NCBI GenBank assembly: GCA_943704525.1
Contig: CALSCQ010002171.1
Location: 1-13,063 of the forward strand
Reading direction: 5' to 3'
DNA: 13,063 nucleotides
Source of the DNA: Pigoraptor vietnamica
Lineage: Eukaryota; Opisthokonta; Filasterea
The notes under the pieces were generated by a model. That model was not told the DNA's origin and searched no databases. It saw nothing but the letters and a program-made list of their open reading frames with translations. Within the stretch, counting starts at the first letter, position 1, and each line of letters starts with the position of its first letter. The position numbers and the translations under genes were made by a program. Of this stretch, positions 1-7,970 are shown one piece after another.

Positions 1-69
1 CCCTTCTCAATTGTTCAATTTAAGTTCCAATTGCACTTGCACTTGCATTAATACTCTCGCGAAACGCAG

Positions 70-1893
70 GCCATCTACTACGTGCGCATGCATAGGTGAG
101 CGCTTGAGTCTTCGCCCTGCGCAAATCCACCGTTTACTCCCTAATTGGAAAAACGCGCAACATTCTGACTTGGCCTCACACATATCTCTTGTCTCCAATC
201 CACACGCAGGCCGCGGTCCGTTCAGACAGCGACGCAAGTGTCCTTCGTGACGGACTTTGCGGCGTTCGTGGCGCCCCTTCGATGCATCTTCTCGCTCCAC
301 ACGCCTCTCCCTCTCCAGCGCTTCACACTCGACGAGGCGTTGGGCCGACAGGCGCTCTATCTCCACGGCAACGAGGCGCGGCTGCTGCGGTACATTCCGA
401 AGATTGTCCACGTGGCGGCGCGGTCGCTCAACGCGCGCATTTCGGCGGCAAAGGGCAGCCGACGGGTGCGCGAGATGGTCGCGAACGCGTTTGGGTTGCA
501 CTCGGAGGAGTGGGTGGCGGAAAACGCCAACAAGATTGCTGAGCTCAAGGTGCGTTTGCGTGCCGTGTGTATGCACTGTGTTGCTCGCGATGTGATTCCC
601 TCCCCTTTTTCGTGCGTGGCTTTCTTGTGACGTACTTGTAGAACCAAGCAGTTGGTGCTTGTGCGACAGTGCCGTTGTTCCTCAGCTGTCGCGTGCGCGC
701 TTTGTGTGTCGAGTTTCGTGCGGTCGCACGAGCGTTGTATCAGTTTTGTTGAAGAAGTCGTTGTTACTTGCGTGCGCAGTCTCAGATGAACGAGGACGAC
801 TGGTGGCCTTACGAGCACTCGGCAGACCCCGTCATCGTCGCCTATCTCCTCCTCCAGTGGCTCAGAGAGTTGCTGGTATGTGGTGCGCGCCCGCGTGGGT
901 GTTTGTGGGCGCGTGCGTGTGTATATGTGGCATTGCGTGCTTTACATGTGCCCATTGAGATCGAGTGCTCGTGAGTGTACGAGTCGTGCATGGGTTCAAG
1001 CCGACGTTGTTCCCATACATGTCTAACATGTCCTGCACAACATTCCAGCACCCCGTGATAAAGGCGAACACGCCCGTCGCCGAGGCTGTTCTGGCGGGAA
1101 GCTTTTCGCACGCGCGCAAGGAGATGTCGCGCAACACGCAGCACACGATCGGCTGCATCTCGATTCTCATCAAGAAGGTGCGAATTGCATTACTCGCGTA
1201 TGCGAGCAACTGCGTGTGTGGGAGCGAATTGCATTACGTGTGAGCGTGTGTGTGGCTGTTATGTCTGCGATTTTGCGCGAGTGTGCTGTTATGTTAGCAT
1301 TTCGCGTGTGCGTGTGGGTACGTCTTCGCCCATAGTTTACTTTCTCCTCATTGACGATTCCCACCCCACAAAACCAACAGCTCATGCCTCTCTCCCCGGA
1401 ATCCGTGGCGGCTCTCTACCTCAACGTCGCGCGCGCCCTCACGCACGACAGCACGCCACAGGGCGGCAAGCTCTGCCATCAGATGGCCGCCATGATATCG
1501 GCCCTTGTCGATCGCTGGGATCCCGTCGTCCTCCCCCCTATACTCAACGCATCGGCCGCTTCGTCGTCGTCGGCCGGCGCGGAAGTGTCGTCCGAGGTGC
1601 TCGACATGTCCCTCCCCATCACAGCGATGATGGCGACGGAGGTCGGCACGTGGCGCGGGTGCAGCATTAGCACGGACCCCTCGAGCCACAAGAACCCGCG
1701 CAAGCGTAGCACGATGAACAATAACGGCGTGACGCTCGAGGAACTCGCTGCGGCCGCTGGGAGTGAGCAGGTGGGCGGCGATCCGGCAGCGCCGGAGGAC
1801 ATTCGCGAGATATCGAAGGGCCTTGCGAAGGTGGAGACACTGCCCGAAACGGACTACCCCGGCGCCACTGTTGACGAAACCACGGACGAATGA
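70..1893 (+). CDS. Divergent RhoGAP-like protein, multi-exon, 5' end outside window
   Basis: Supported exons are 210-549, 786-875 (or from 780, tandem CAG acceptors), 1049-1177 and 1381-1893. Donors are GTGCGT, GTATGT and GTGCGA, and the three introns between them are all phase 0. A possible 26-nt micro-exon at 70-95 (CAG before, GTGAGC after) joins exon 210 in frame; it is tentative. The visible product is about 356 residues. Family hints: IPKIV followed 20 residues later by GSRRVREMVANAFG, then DPVIVAYLLLQWLRELLHPVI, which matches the RhoGAP helix usually written as D-x-hVVASLLK-x-YLRELPxP, then a helix starting IKKLMPLSPESVAALYL. The usual GIFR/GIYR arginine-finger loop is not seen where expected, so GAP activity is doubtful. 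The last ~100 residues (SSSS, acidic stretch ending ETTDE) look disordered. The exon structure is well supported, the family call only moderately. No AATAAA was seen just downstream. Confidence 0.55.
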
Positions 1894-2339
1894 TAGTCGG
1901 AGTGAGGGTTGGGGTTATGCTGTGCGTGCGTGCGTGAGCGTGTGTGCGTGCGCGTGCAGCGTTTTGTGCCGACATGCGTGCGCTTTGCCTTGCGCCGTGG
2001 AGTCGCTTTGTTGCGTTTTCCCGTGCGCGTGAGATACACTTTTGAGCACTGCCTTCTTGTATTGACGAGAACATTGGTCGTGACCGATAGTGGAGTGCAT
2101 GTATTAACAGCACTCTAACACACTTCAGCACGCCCTCACTTTATCGACCACGTGGGAAACCAAGTCTGTGTTGTCGTTGTCGCAGCAGAGTACCTGCAAA
2201 CACACACAATAGAAATGAGCTAACGTGTCTGATTGCGTCTTCGCATTCGCGTTCAGGTGCAACACAAGCGACAGGGTGACAGAACGCCCAACAGTAACGC
2301 CTAGTCGAGGCGTCGCCATGGCAGTTGCTTTGTATTGCA
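1894..2339. other. Intergenic stretch downstream of the RhoGAP-like gene
   Basis: No convincing gene. It starts with a GTGCGTG-rich segment (about 1917-1960), probably 3' UTR or downstream flank. Open frames here lack coding character and overlap each other on both strands. Confidence 0.5.
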
Positions 2340-2469
2340 TGGAGAAAAAGGCGGGAACGCCTTCGCGCACGAGTGTAACTGGCGGGACAGTTTTTGTGGA
2401 ACATGCGACGGAATCGGCCGATTGCATGACAGGGTGAGGGTTACCTTGCGAGGCAACCTCGACACCGAT

Positions 2470-2477
2470 TGACGTCA
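2470..2477. promoter_or_regulatory. CRE/ATF-type palindrome upstream of gene A
   Basis: Perfect palindrome TGACGTCA, the consensus site for CREB/ATF bZIP factors. The 12-mer TGACGTCACGGG is identical in the duplicate at 5010-5021, although the sequence around it has diverged. Binding is inferred. Confidence 0.5.
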
Positions 2478-2512
2478 CGGGTTGGGGTGAGGTGAGCAAT
2501 GCAAACGCGCGT

Positions 2513-2513
<1 letters not shown>

Positions 2514-2579
<66 letters not shown>
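2514..2579. repeat. (CA)n microsatellite
   Basis: About 66 bp of CA dinucleotides with a single CG interruption. It lies at the equivalent place to the CA tract at 5072-5125 in the other duplicate. Confidence 0.95.
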
Positions 2580-2581
<2 letters not shown>

Positions 2582-3029
2582 GGCGTTCTGCGTGGAATGC
2601 GCGCAAAGAGCGGCATTAAATTTGCTGATATATTGGCACCCATTGAGAGACTATTTTTCGCACCCACTTCTTTTCTCGCCTTCTTTTCTCGCCTTCTCTC
2701 CTCACCTTCATCACCCACTCTCGGCAGTCGCTTTCGCTGTCACTCCGCTCTCTCGTGCGTGCGTGCACAGTGTCCGCGTGGGCGCACCGTGCGTGGGTAC
2801 CACCTTCGGCGAATATGCTATTGGGCGAAAGCCGAACCACCGACGCAATGTGTTCCGGCGAAGGTTTGGGTCAATTCCAAACGAAGGTTTGGAGTTAATG
2901 TGAGGTTGCTCCGCGAGGTGAGGCTACGCACTCTTTCTTCTCCGAATTGGTGAAGAATGGGTTGGCTATTGGGCGGAGACGTACGAACGTATGCGCGGCC
3001 GAAGGTTATCCCTTGGAAGGTCACGATCG

Positions 3030-3035
3030 CACACA

Positions 3036-3098
<63 letters not shown>

Positions 3099-3126
3099 GC
3101 ACACGCACGCACGCACACACACACAC
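3030..3126. repeat. (CA)n microsatellite with CG interruptions
   Basis: About 97 bp of CA repeats ending in CACGCACGCA-type units, some 40 bp before the TATA-like box of gene A. Open frames running through it in three phases are artefacts of the repeat. Confidence 0.95.
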
Positions 3127-3166
3127 AACGCTACTCACACACACTCGCACACTCGTGCATGCCTCT

Positions 3167-3173
3167 TTTAAAG
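3167..3173 (+). promoter_or_regulatory. TATA-like box of zinc-finger gene A
   Basis: TTTTAAA about 62 bp before the ATG. It follows a GTGCAT segment just as the TATAAAA of gene B does, so it is likely the homologous core promoter element. Confidence 0.4.
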
Positions 3174-3234
3174 ACCCGATTTTGTGCGAAGACTGGTCCC
3201 ATCGCCGCAATCCAGCGGGCATTTCATCGCGACG

Positions 3235-4275
3235 ATGCGTGTTAACGGCGCCCCCGTCCGCGTCGTGTTCGACTACTGCACAAGCTCGGGCTTCAAGCGC
3301 ATCGGCGTGCGCGTCTTGAACGCCCTCACGAAGGAGCCCGTCGCACGCGAAAGCCGCGTCTTCTGCATCACGTGCAACCAAGTCTACGGCCGAATGTACG
3401 CATCGCGGCACCATGCCTTCACGGCGGCGCACGCGCCTTTCCGAATCGCCTGCCGATTCTGCGGCGCCGGGTGCAACATACAAGTGCAGCGTCACCGACA
3501 CCAGCGCAACTGCGGGAAGAAGCCTCGTAACCACAGCTGGACGTCCGACGACTTCGTGGTCACTTGGTTCGAGTGCGCGGCGGTCGAGCCGGCCGACAAC
3601 ATGAACGGGCCGCTTCCGCCTCCCAGCAACGACGGGCCGGACTGCCTTCTCCCCCACGTCTCGAACGGCATGGATAGTGCCTGCGACGGCACAAGCACTA
3701 CCCGCCACGGCGTCGCCGAGTGGAACCAGGGTGACCTCGCCGAAACACCCACCGGAGCAGGCTCGAGCATTTGGATTCCCGGCGGTCCCTTTTTCTTTAG
3801 CAGCGAGGGCTTGGGAGGCGTCGTCGTTGGGGGCAATGGCCAGGGCTACGTCGATCGCTACGAAGCGCCCGCGCTCGACGTTAACGTCATCATGACCCCC
3901 AACTCCCTCGACAGCGTCATGGCGGCGGACGATCTCGGAGACAGCGAGGAAGGTGGCTTTGCCGGCGACAACGAAGCGCCGGGAGTCGGCGTCGACGTCG
4001 CGTCCTTTGTGGACAGCGCGTTGTCTCTTGGCACACTCGACGACTGCGGGGACACCTGGAGCAACGAAGGGTCGGTGGGCGACGTCACTGGCGACGAGGC
4101 TATCTTCGCTGCGACGGCCGAGGTGGAAGAGCGGGTCCTCGCGAACACAGGGGGCGCAGTTGCGGACGCGGGTCGCTACTTTGAACACCTCGAGGGGCGC
4201 ATTGGTTTCCTCTTTGAAGAGGCGCCCGTGCACGGGCTGCCTGCGGACATCTATTACGCGAACGTGATGGTGTGA
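3235..4275 (+). CDS. Tandem C2H2/C2HC zinc-finger protein with acidic tail, copy A
   Basis: Intronless, 346 residues, starting at the first ATG after the TATA-like box. Upstream in-frame sequence is open but holds no earlier ATG near the homology. Finger 1 is C44-x2-C47-x12-H60-x5-H66. Finger 2 is C73-x2-C76-x12-H89-x3-C93, the classical spacing with the last His replaced by Cys. They are joined by a six-residue linker (APFRIA). Blocks shared with copy B: IGVRVLNA..(T)xEP before the fingers, HHAxTAAHAPF, and HxWTxDDF after them. Residues ~120-346 are rich in Asp, Glu, Gly and Ser with scattered aromatics, as in acidic activation regions. Most likely a sequence-specific nucleic-acid binding or transcription factor (inference). 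It resembles no family I can name and may be lineage-specific. No AATAAA was found downstream. Confidence 0.85.
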   Translation: MRVNGAPVRVVFDYCTSSGFKRIGVRVLNALTKEPVARESRVFCITCNQVYGRMYASRHHAFTAAHAPFRIACRFCGAGCNIQVQRHRHQRNCGKKPRNHSWTSDDFVVTWFECAAVEPADNMNGPLPPPSNDGPDCLLPHVSNGMDSACDGTSTTRHGVAEWNQGDLAETPTGAGSSIWIPGGPFFFSSEGLGGVVVGGNGQGYVDRYEAPALDVNVIMTPNSLDSVMAADDLGDSEEGGFAGDNEAPGVGVDVASFVDSALSLGTLDDCGDTWSNEGSVGDVTGDEAIFAATAEVEERVLANTGGAVADAGRYFEHLEGRIGFLFEEAPVHGLPADIYYANVMV

Positions 4276-4879
4276 ATGGCGTCCCGACTGGCAGAGCTGC
4301 CCCCAGTTGGTGGACTGCCGATCGATGCTTGCGACGCGCGGCGTTCGTTTATGCGCTGCGCGTGGGAATGCGTGTGCGTGTGCGTGTGCGTGCGTTTGAA
4401 TGTGTGCGTGTGTGTTCAGTGTGCGAGCGCCAACTGAATGTGGATTGATTCGCACGGCTCATGTATATAGGCTTAAATACATTTCAATTGAAAGCGCAGA
4501 GCGCATAAGTGAACAACTGACTGCTGATTAAGACTGAGCGGTAGAGAGTCAGCACCGAATTGAACACTGACGTTGACGTGCCCGCACTATTATTGTACCG
4601 CAAGTGACCACAGCGCCTTCGCCCTTTCTTCTACTCTCAGTCTCTATTCTTCAATAGCGTGCGTCGAACCCTACATATCAGGACTGATTAATCTTACAGT
4701 GGTCCGCCGAACTGAGGGCCTACACGCCGGCGCCGGCGCCCGGGCCGTGACCGTGACTGAAGCGGCCGCTGGTGCCGCCGCCCCGATCGGCAGCATGCAG
4801 TCAGCGGCACATCCCTGCGTCGGAATGAAGCACTGTCCGTTACGTCCAAACGAGGGTCGCGGTGTTAACACTTGATGTG
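4276..4879. other. Intergenic region between gene A and duplicate block 2
   Basis: No supported gene. It contains a GTGCGTG-rich tract (about 4370-4420), probably in the 3' flank of gene A, and a GC-rich CGCCGGCGCC segment near 4728-4745. A 100-residue open frame at 4573-4875 has biased, unconvincing composition. Confidence 0.5.
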
Positions 4880-5009
4880 TGGAGAGAGAGAGAAAAGGGG
4901 CGGAACGGCGAAACATGCTTCGAAGCCGAAGTGCTAGTGGCTTGTGTGGAACATGCGACGAGGAACCCGATTGTATAGCAGTGGGTGAGGGTTAGCTCTG
5001 AAATGCGAA

Positions 5010-5017
5010 TGACGTCA
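5010..5017. promoter_or_regulatory. CRE/ATF-type palindrome upstream of gene B
   Basis: Perfect TGACGTCA with the same CGGG 3' flank as the site at 2470. Its retention in a diverged duplicate is the main reason to think it functions. Confidence 0.5.
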
Positions 5018-5071
5018 CGGGGCGAGGGGTAACGTGGTCCCCACCGAATGGTTGGAGCAATGCACTTCACC

Positions 5072-5125
5072 TCTCACACACACACACTCTCACACACACA
5101 GTCCACCACACACACGCACACACGT
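5072..5125. repeat. Interrupted (CA)n tract
   Basis: CA repeats broken by TCTC and GTCCAC segments. Positional equivalent of 2514-2579. Confidence 0.85.
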
Positions 5126-5489
5126 GGACATTCTGCGCGGAACGCCGCAAATTAGGGATGAAAGGGTTTATATTGGTCGATTTGCCCACGCGCAGGTGAG
5201 GTTTCTCCTCCGTTTCACTTTTCGCACCACCCCACTTCGCCTGGTCCACTTCACGTCGCCTTCGCTCCACTTCGCCGCAGTCCTTTCTGTCGTTGTGTTC
5301 GTTCGTGCATGCGACGTAGTGCGTCCCAGTAGTCACCGGGCGAAGGTTTCGCCTTCGGGCAATATTGTGTGCATAGCCAGTTTGCCGTTCGACGAGGCGA
5401 AGTCGAACTGCGGCTTTGTTGGCGAGGTAAAGGCAGGCCACGCACTTCGCTTCGAATGAGGATGGCTATTTGGGGCGAGGCGAGGTACT

Positions 5490-5570
5490 CACGCGCGCGC
5501 ACATACACGCATACGCACACACACACACACACGCACACACACACGCACACATGCACATGCACATGCACAG
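5490..5570. repeat. (CG)/(CA)n tract ending in CACATG units
   Basis: Begins with CGCGCGCGC, continues as CA repeats with ATA and CG interruptions, and ends in GCACAT units. Equivalent to the tract at 3030-3126. Confidence 0.9.
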
Positions 5571-5608
5571 GCCACAGGGCACACTTCACACACGCGCCGT
5601 GCATCATC

Positions 5609-5615
5609 TATAAAA
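5609..5615 (+). promoter_or_regulatory. TATA box of zinc-finger gene B
   Basis: TATAAAA 86 bp before the ATG, after a GCATCATC segment. It aligns with the TTTTAAA element of gene A. Confidence 0.5.
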
Positions 5616-5668
5616 CGTGTACAAAAAGCCACTCTTCCTTTGTGCTCTTTTCCTCAATATCCGACAAG

Positions 5669-5700
5669 TCTCTCTCTCTCTCTCTCTCTCTAAAAAAAAA
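5669..5700 (+). repeat. (TC)n then A9 directly before the gene B ATG
   Basis: A TC run of about 23 nt is followed by nine A and then ATGG. An A-rich leader just before a start codon is a favourable initiation context. The tract is absent from gene A. Confidence 0.85.
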
Positions 5701-6584
5701 ATGGACCCGATTCACAATGCCATCGTCGTTGTGAGCGTCCTCTTCCGCTCTTTCCTGAAAAGCATCAACCCGGACAAGCTCAACGCGATCGGCGTTCGCG
5801 TTCTGAACGCGCACACGGGCGAGCCCATCTCCCGCGACCTCACGCACGTCTACTGCGAGGACTGCGATGCAGTCTACGAGCGAAAGTCCGCCGCGCGTCA
5901 CCACGCGTACACAGCGGCGCACGCGCCCTTCGCCGTCACGTGCCCGTTCTGCGGGGCAAACTGCATGATCCAGTCGCAGCGCAACAGGCACCAGCACCTC
6001 TGCCGGGCCGCCCCCGCCAACCACCAGTGGACGAATGACGACTTTTTTTTGCGGTCACGTGGCATCCCGCGGCGCTCCAGAGAGCCCTCGATGCCTACGC
6101 ACAAGAGCTGCCGTTCTTCCCTTACGACGCACCAACCGATCTCCTCGCTCATGCCCCGAATGGCGCGGGCGGCGCCGACAGCGCGAGTGACTCGAATGAA
6201 TCGAACGTCGCCCCAAGTGGCAGTTCGGCAAGCGGGAGCGAACTCAAAGAGGGCGGCACGGACGGCGACGTCGGCGTCCACGTGACGGACTTCACTAACG
6301 ACCTCCCACGCGAGAGCAATCTCCGCAGCGTTGAACGTTACGGCGACATGGCAGTCGCGCTTGGAGATGACGAGCGCCTCTTCTGCGCATGCGACGAGAT
6401 CAGCGCGCGGATCGAAGGTGGAACTGTCGCGGGTGCTCTTCCACTCCTCGCGTCCATGGATGAGCGCTTCCAGTGGCCTGTCGACGTTGGTGTTGTCAAC
6501 GAAGCGGCGCAAGACATCGACATCGACTCGTGGATGGACGCGTTTTTCGACGTCGCCGAGGACGACGCTGCCAGTCCTGCGTAG
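5701..6584 (+). CDS. Tandem C2H2/C2HC zinc-finger protein, copy B, frame broken at a T8 run
   Basis: Paralogue of copy A, starting at the ATG after the A9 run. Finger 1 is C52-x2-C55-x12-H68-x5-H74; finger 2 is C81-x2-C84-x12-H97-x3-C101. The paralogous match continues to WTNDDF and then hits TTTTTTTT (6043-6050). The uninterrupted frame goes on to a stop near 6285 (194 residues) with Arg/Ser-rich, non-homologous sequence. The frame one base back reads AVTWHPAALQ directly after the Ts, matching VVTWF in copy A, and stays open to TAG at 6582-6584 with an acidic end (DSWMDAFFDVAEDD). The real product therefore appears to need a -1 shift here, or the genome copy has lost one T (or gained two). 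Sequencing error, pseudogene or programmed slippage are all possible. An AATAAA follows at 6714. Confidence 0.75.
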
Positions 6585-7045
6585 GTCATGTCGCGTTGCG
6601 AATATCCACTCTCCCTCGAGTGCAAGGGGGTGAGCGTTGTGAGCGCGTGCGTGTGTAAAGAGCGTGAGTGAAGTGCGCGCCTTCGCGTTCAAGTTACGCA
6701 TCCCGAATCGAGGAATAAAATACAAATGAATGCCGAGTTAAGCGCAACACAAGCAAAGACCGCATGAACCAGACACAGCCGAAGTGGAAAAACGAGGAAC
6801 GGATGCGTGAGTACACAACGTCAGTGCGTGTGAGAGTACGTGTATGTGTGTAGAGCGTGCATGTGTGGGCGCGAGTTTGCAACAAAAAGAGGAATTAAAA
6901 TGCATGGTGCGGCACAAGGTGTCAATGCAGTCCCTTCGGCGAAAACGTTGAGGGCAGAGACAGCAACTGTAAGTACCTAACGTAAGAGAGTGACAGCGAA
7001 GATTGGGTGAGATGCGCCAGCGAACGAAAAACTAGAACATATTCA
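6585..7045. other. Convergent intergenic region
   Basis: Lies between the 3' ends of gene B (plus) and the Cys-rich gene (minus). It holds the AATAAA at 6714-6719 and GT-rich DNA. I see no gene in it. Confidence 0.5.
6714..6719 (+). terminator. Polyadenylation signal AATAAA for gene B
   Basis: Canonical hexamer 130 bp after the gene B stop codon, on the correct strand. Confidence 0.55.
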
Positions 7046-7572
7046 TTAGAGCCCTTCCCGTGCGCTATTTTTGTAAGTGCAGACGCGGTCGCCGCCTTCA
7101 GTCACCACGCACGTCTTGACGCGCTCGGGTTCTGTTGTCTTGCACGACGTGCACTCGGATTTCCTTAAAAAAAGTAGATGCGGCGAAAACTTATGAATTT
7201 CGTGGCACACACAGGCAGCAGGCCATCTCAAAACAGCGGTCTGTCGTTCGAGAAAGTTCACATAAGTAGATGCGGCGAGAACTTATGAGTTTCGCGGCAC
7301 ACACACGCAGACGATCTCAAAACAGCGAACGGTCTGTCGTTCGAGAAAGTTCCGGCGCTCGGAGACTCTATGGACGCGCTGCGACAACTAACGTTCGTAG
7401 AACGATACTAGAGCGGGCGCGGCACGTGGGTATCGACGCACCTCTTTTCTGCGCACGCCCTCTGAAACGCATCCCACTCGGCCGTGCACTTGGACCGGTC
7501 GTTGTTGTTGCGCGCAAGGCACGCCTGCAGGGGTTCGTAATCGCACGGTGGTGCGACCTGCGCGGACGACAT
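7046..7572 (-). CDS. Small Cys-rich CHCH-like protein, two exons
   Basis: Minus strand. Exon 1 is 7572-7442 (ATG, 43 codons + 2 nt), ending AAGAG before a GTGCGT donor. Exon 2 is 7163-7046, after a T7-AAG acceptor. The split codon restores Arg and the frame continues to TAA, giving 82 residues. Cys positions are 10, 18, 29, 40, 48, 51, 62 and 72. The first part (PPCDYEPLQACLARNN then KCTAEWDAFQRAC) resembles small coiled-coil-helix mitochondrial proteins, which have N and basic residues before the third Cys and an aromatic helix before the fourth. The spacings are x7, x10, x10 rather than the canonical twin CX9C. The later CTSC and two more Cys could be extra disulfides or a metal site. A mitochondrial intermembrane-space role is a guess. 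The gene is divergent from the ankyrin gene. Confidence 0.6.
7174..7352. repeat. Tandem duplication, period 92 bp, inside an intron
   Basis: Two units, 7174-7259 and 7266-7352, both beginning GTAGATGCGGCG and ending CTGTCGTTCGAGAAAGTTC, with scattered substitutions and small indels. In the minus-strand gene the downstream unit lies immediately before the 3' splice site, so the duplication copied the 3' part of the intron. Confidence 0.9.
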
Positions 7573-7970
7573 GGTGCGTGGTGGTGGGAGTACGCCCATG
7601 CATGACTGCTGGGTTTTTTTTTCAGTGGGTTTGGGTCAATTTGGGGGTCGAACATGTGCTGACCATGTTACCAAGGGCGCTTATTAGCGCCCTTGATGTT
7701 ACCATGTCTGCGCAACTGCAAATAGTATCAAAATTTCATATAATACTATATCTAGTAATATGGCTAATTTTAGCACGGCTGTCCCGAAATGGAACTTGTC
7801 GCTCTTTCATTTTGACTCTTTTTTCACTCACTTGCTTCCTACTGTCCGTCAGCTTTCCGTCGCCGCTTGCCCGTTCAACGTACGCCTGTTCGTCCGTCGC
7901 TGCTCTAATCGTTGCATTTAACCTTTCTTGCTTGGTTGTTCGTCGATCTTCTCTTCGCGTTGTCATAACG
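7573..7970. promoter_or_regulatory. Divergent promoter region
   Basis: 398 bp between the start of the minus-strand Cys-rich gene and the ATG of the ankyrin gene. It contains a T9 run ending in TTCAG (7614-7624), a palindrome between direct repeats (7665-7703), an AT-rich spike (about 7712-7775) and a pyrimidine-rich leader. The region is open in the ankyrin frame, but the sequence shows no coding character. Confidence 0.5.
7665..7703. repeat. Perfect palindrome flanked by 8-bp direct repeats
   Basis: ATGTTACC (7665-7672), then AAGGGCGC, loop TTATTA, GCGCCCTT (7673-7694), one G, then ATGTTACC again (7696-7703). The stem is 8 bp and perfect. Confidence 0.85.

Larger units (their letters stand above)
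2340..3234 (+). promoter_or_regulatory. Upstream block of zinc-finger gene A (duplicate 1)
   Basis: This block is recognisably repeated, in the same order, upstream of gene B. Anchors shared with copy 2: TGTGGAACATGCGACG at 2395-2410 (copy 2 at 4945-4960), GGGTGAGGGTTA at 2432-2443 (4983-4994), TGACGTCACGGG at 2470-2481 (5010-5021), a CA tract, TTCTGCGYGGAAYGC at 2586-2600 (5131-5145), GCGAAGGTTT near 2860 (5340), GGCTATT plus a GGCG-rich segment near 2965 (5463), a second CA tract, and a TATA-like A/T box. The conserved order suggests the promoter was duplicated together with the gene. Confidence 0.7.
4880..5700 (+). promoter_or_regulatory. Upstream block of zinc-finger gene B (duplicate 2)
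   Basis: Second copy of the block described at 2340-3234, with the same anchors in the same order offset by about 2,540-2,550 bp. It also holds six CTTCGC/GCGAAG hexamers between about 5230 and 5455, and two small hairpins (GGCGAA-GGT-TTCGCC at 5339-5353; GTTCGAC-8 nt-GTCGAAC at 5387-5408). Confidence 0.7.

Noticed and set aside
985-1015. GGTTCAAGCC resembling a tRNA T-loop
   Set aside because: No acceptor or anticodon stem can be drawn around it, and it sits within an intron.
2492-3319. Thr/His-rich open frames
   Set aside because: Simple translations of CA microsatellites in several phases.
3037-4455. 472-residue open frame opposite gene A
   Set aside because: Antisense shadow that runs into the CA tract; gene A has clear zinc fingers and a paralogue in the plus-strand frame.
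7606-7624. T9-CAG resembling a plus-strand splice acceptor
   Set aside because: No matching upstream exon or donor on the plus strand; the place is the 5' flank of the minus-strand gene.
7548-7970. Upstream open extension of the ankyrin frame
   Set aside because: AT-rich, hydrophobic without pattern, crosses the palindrome and the start of the divergent gene; the ATG at 7971 begins the ankyrin-like sequence.
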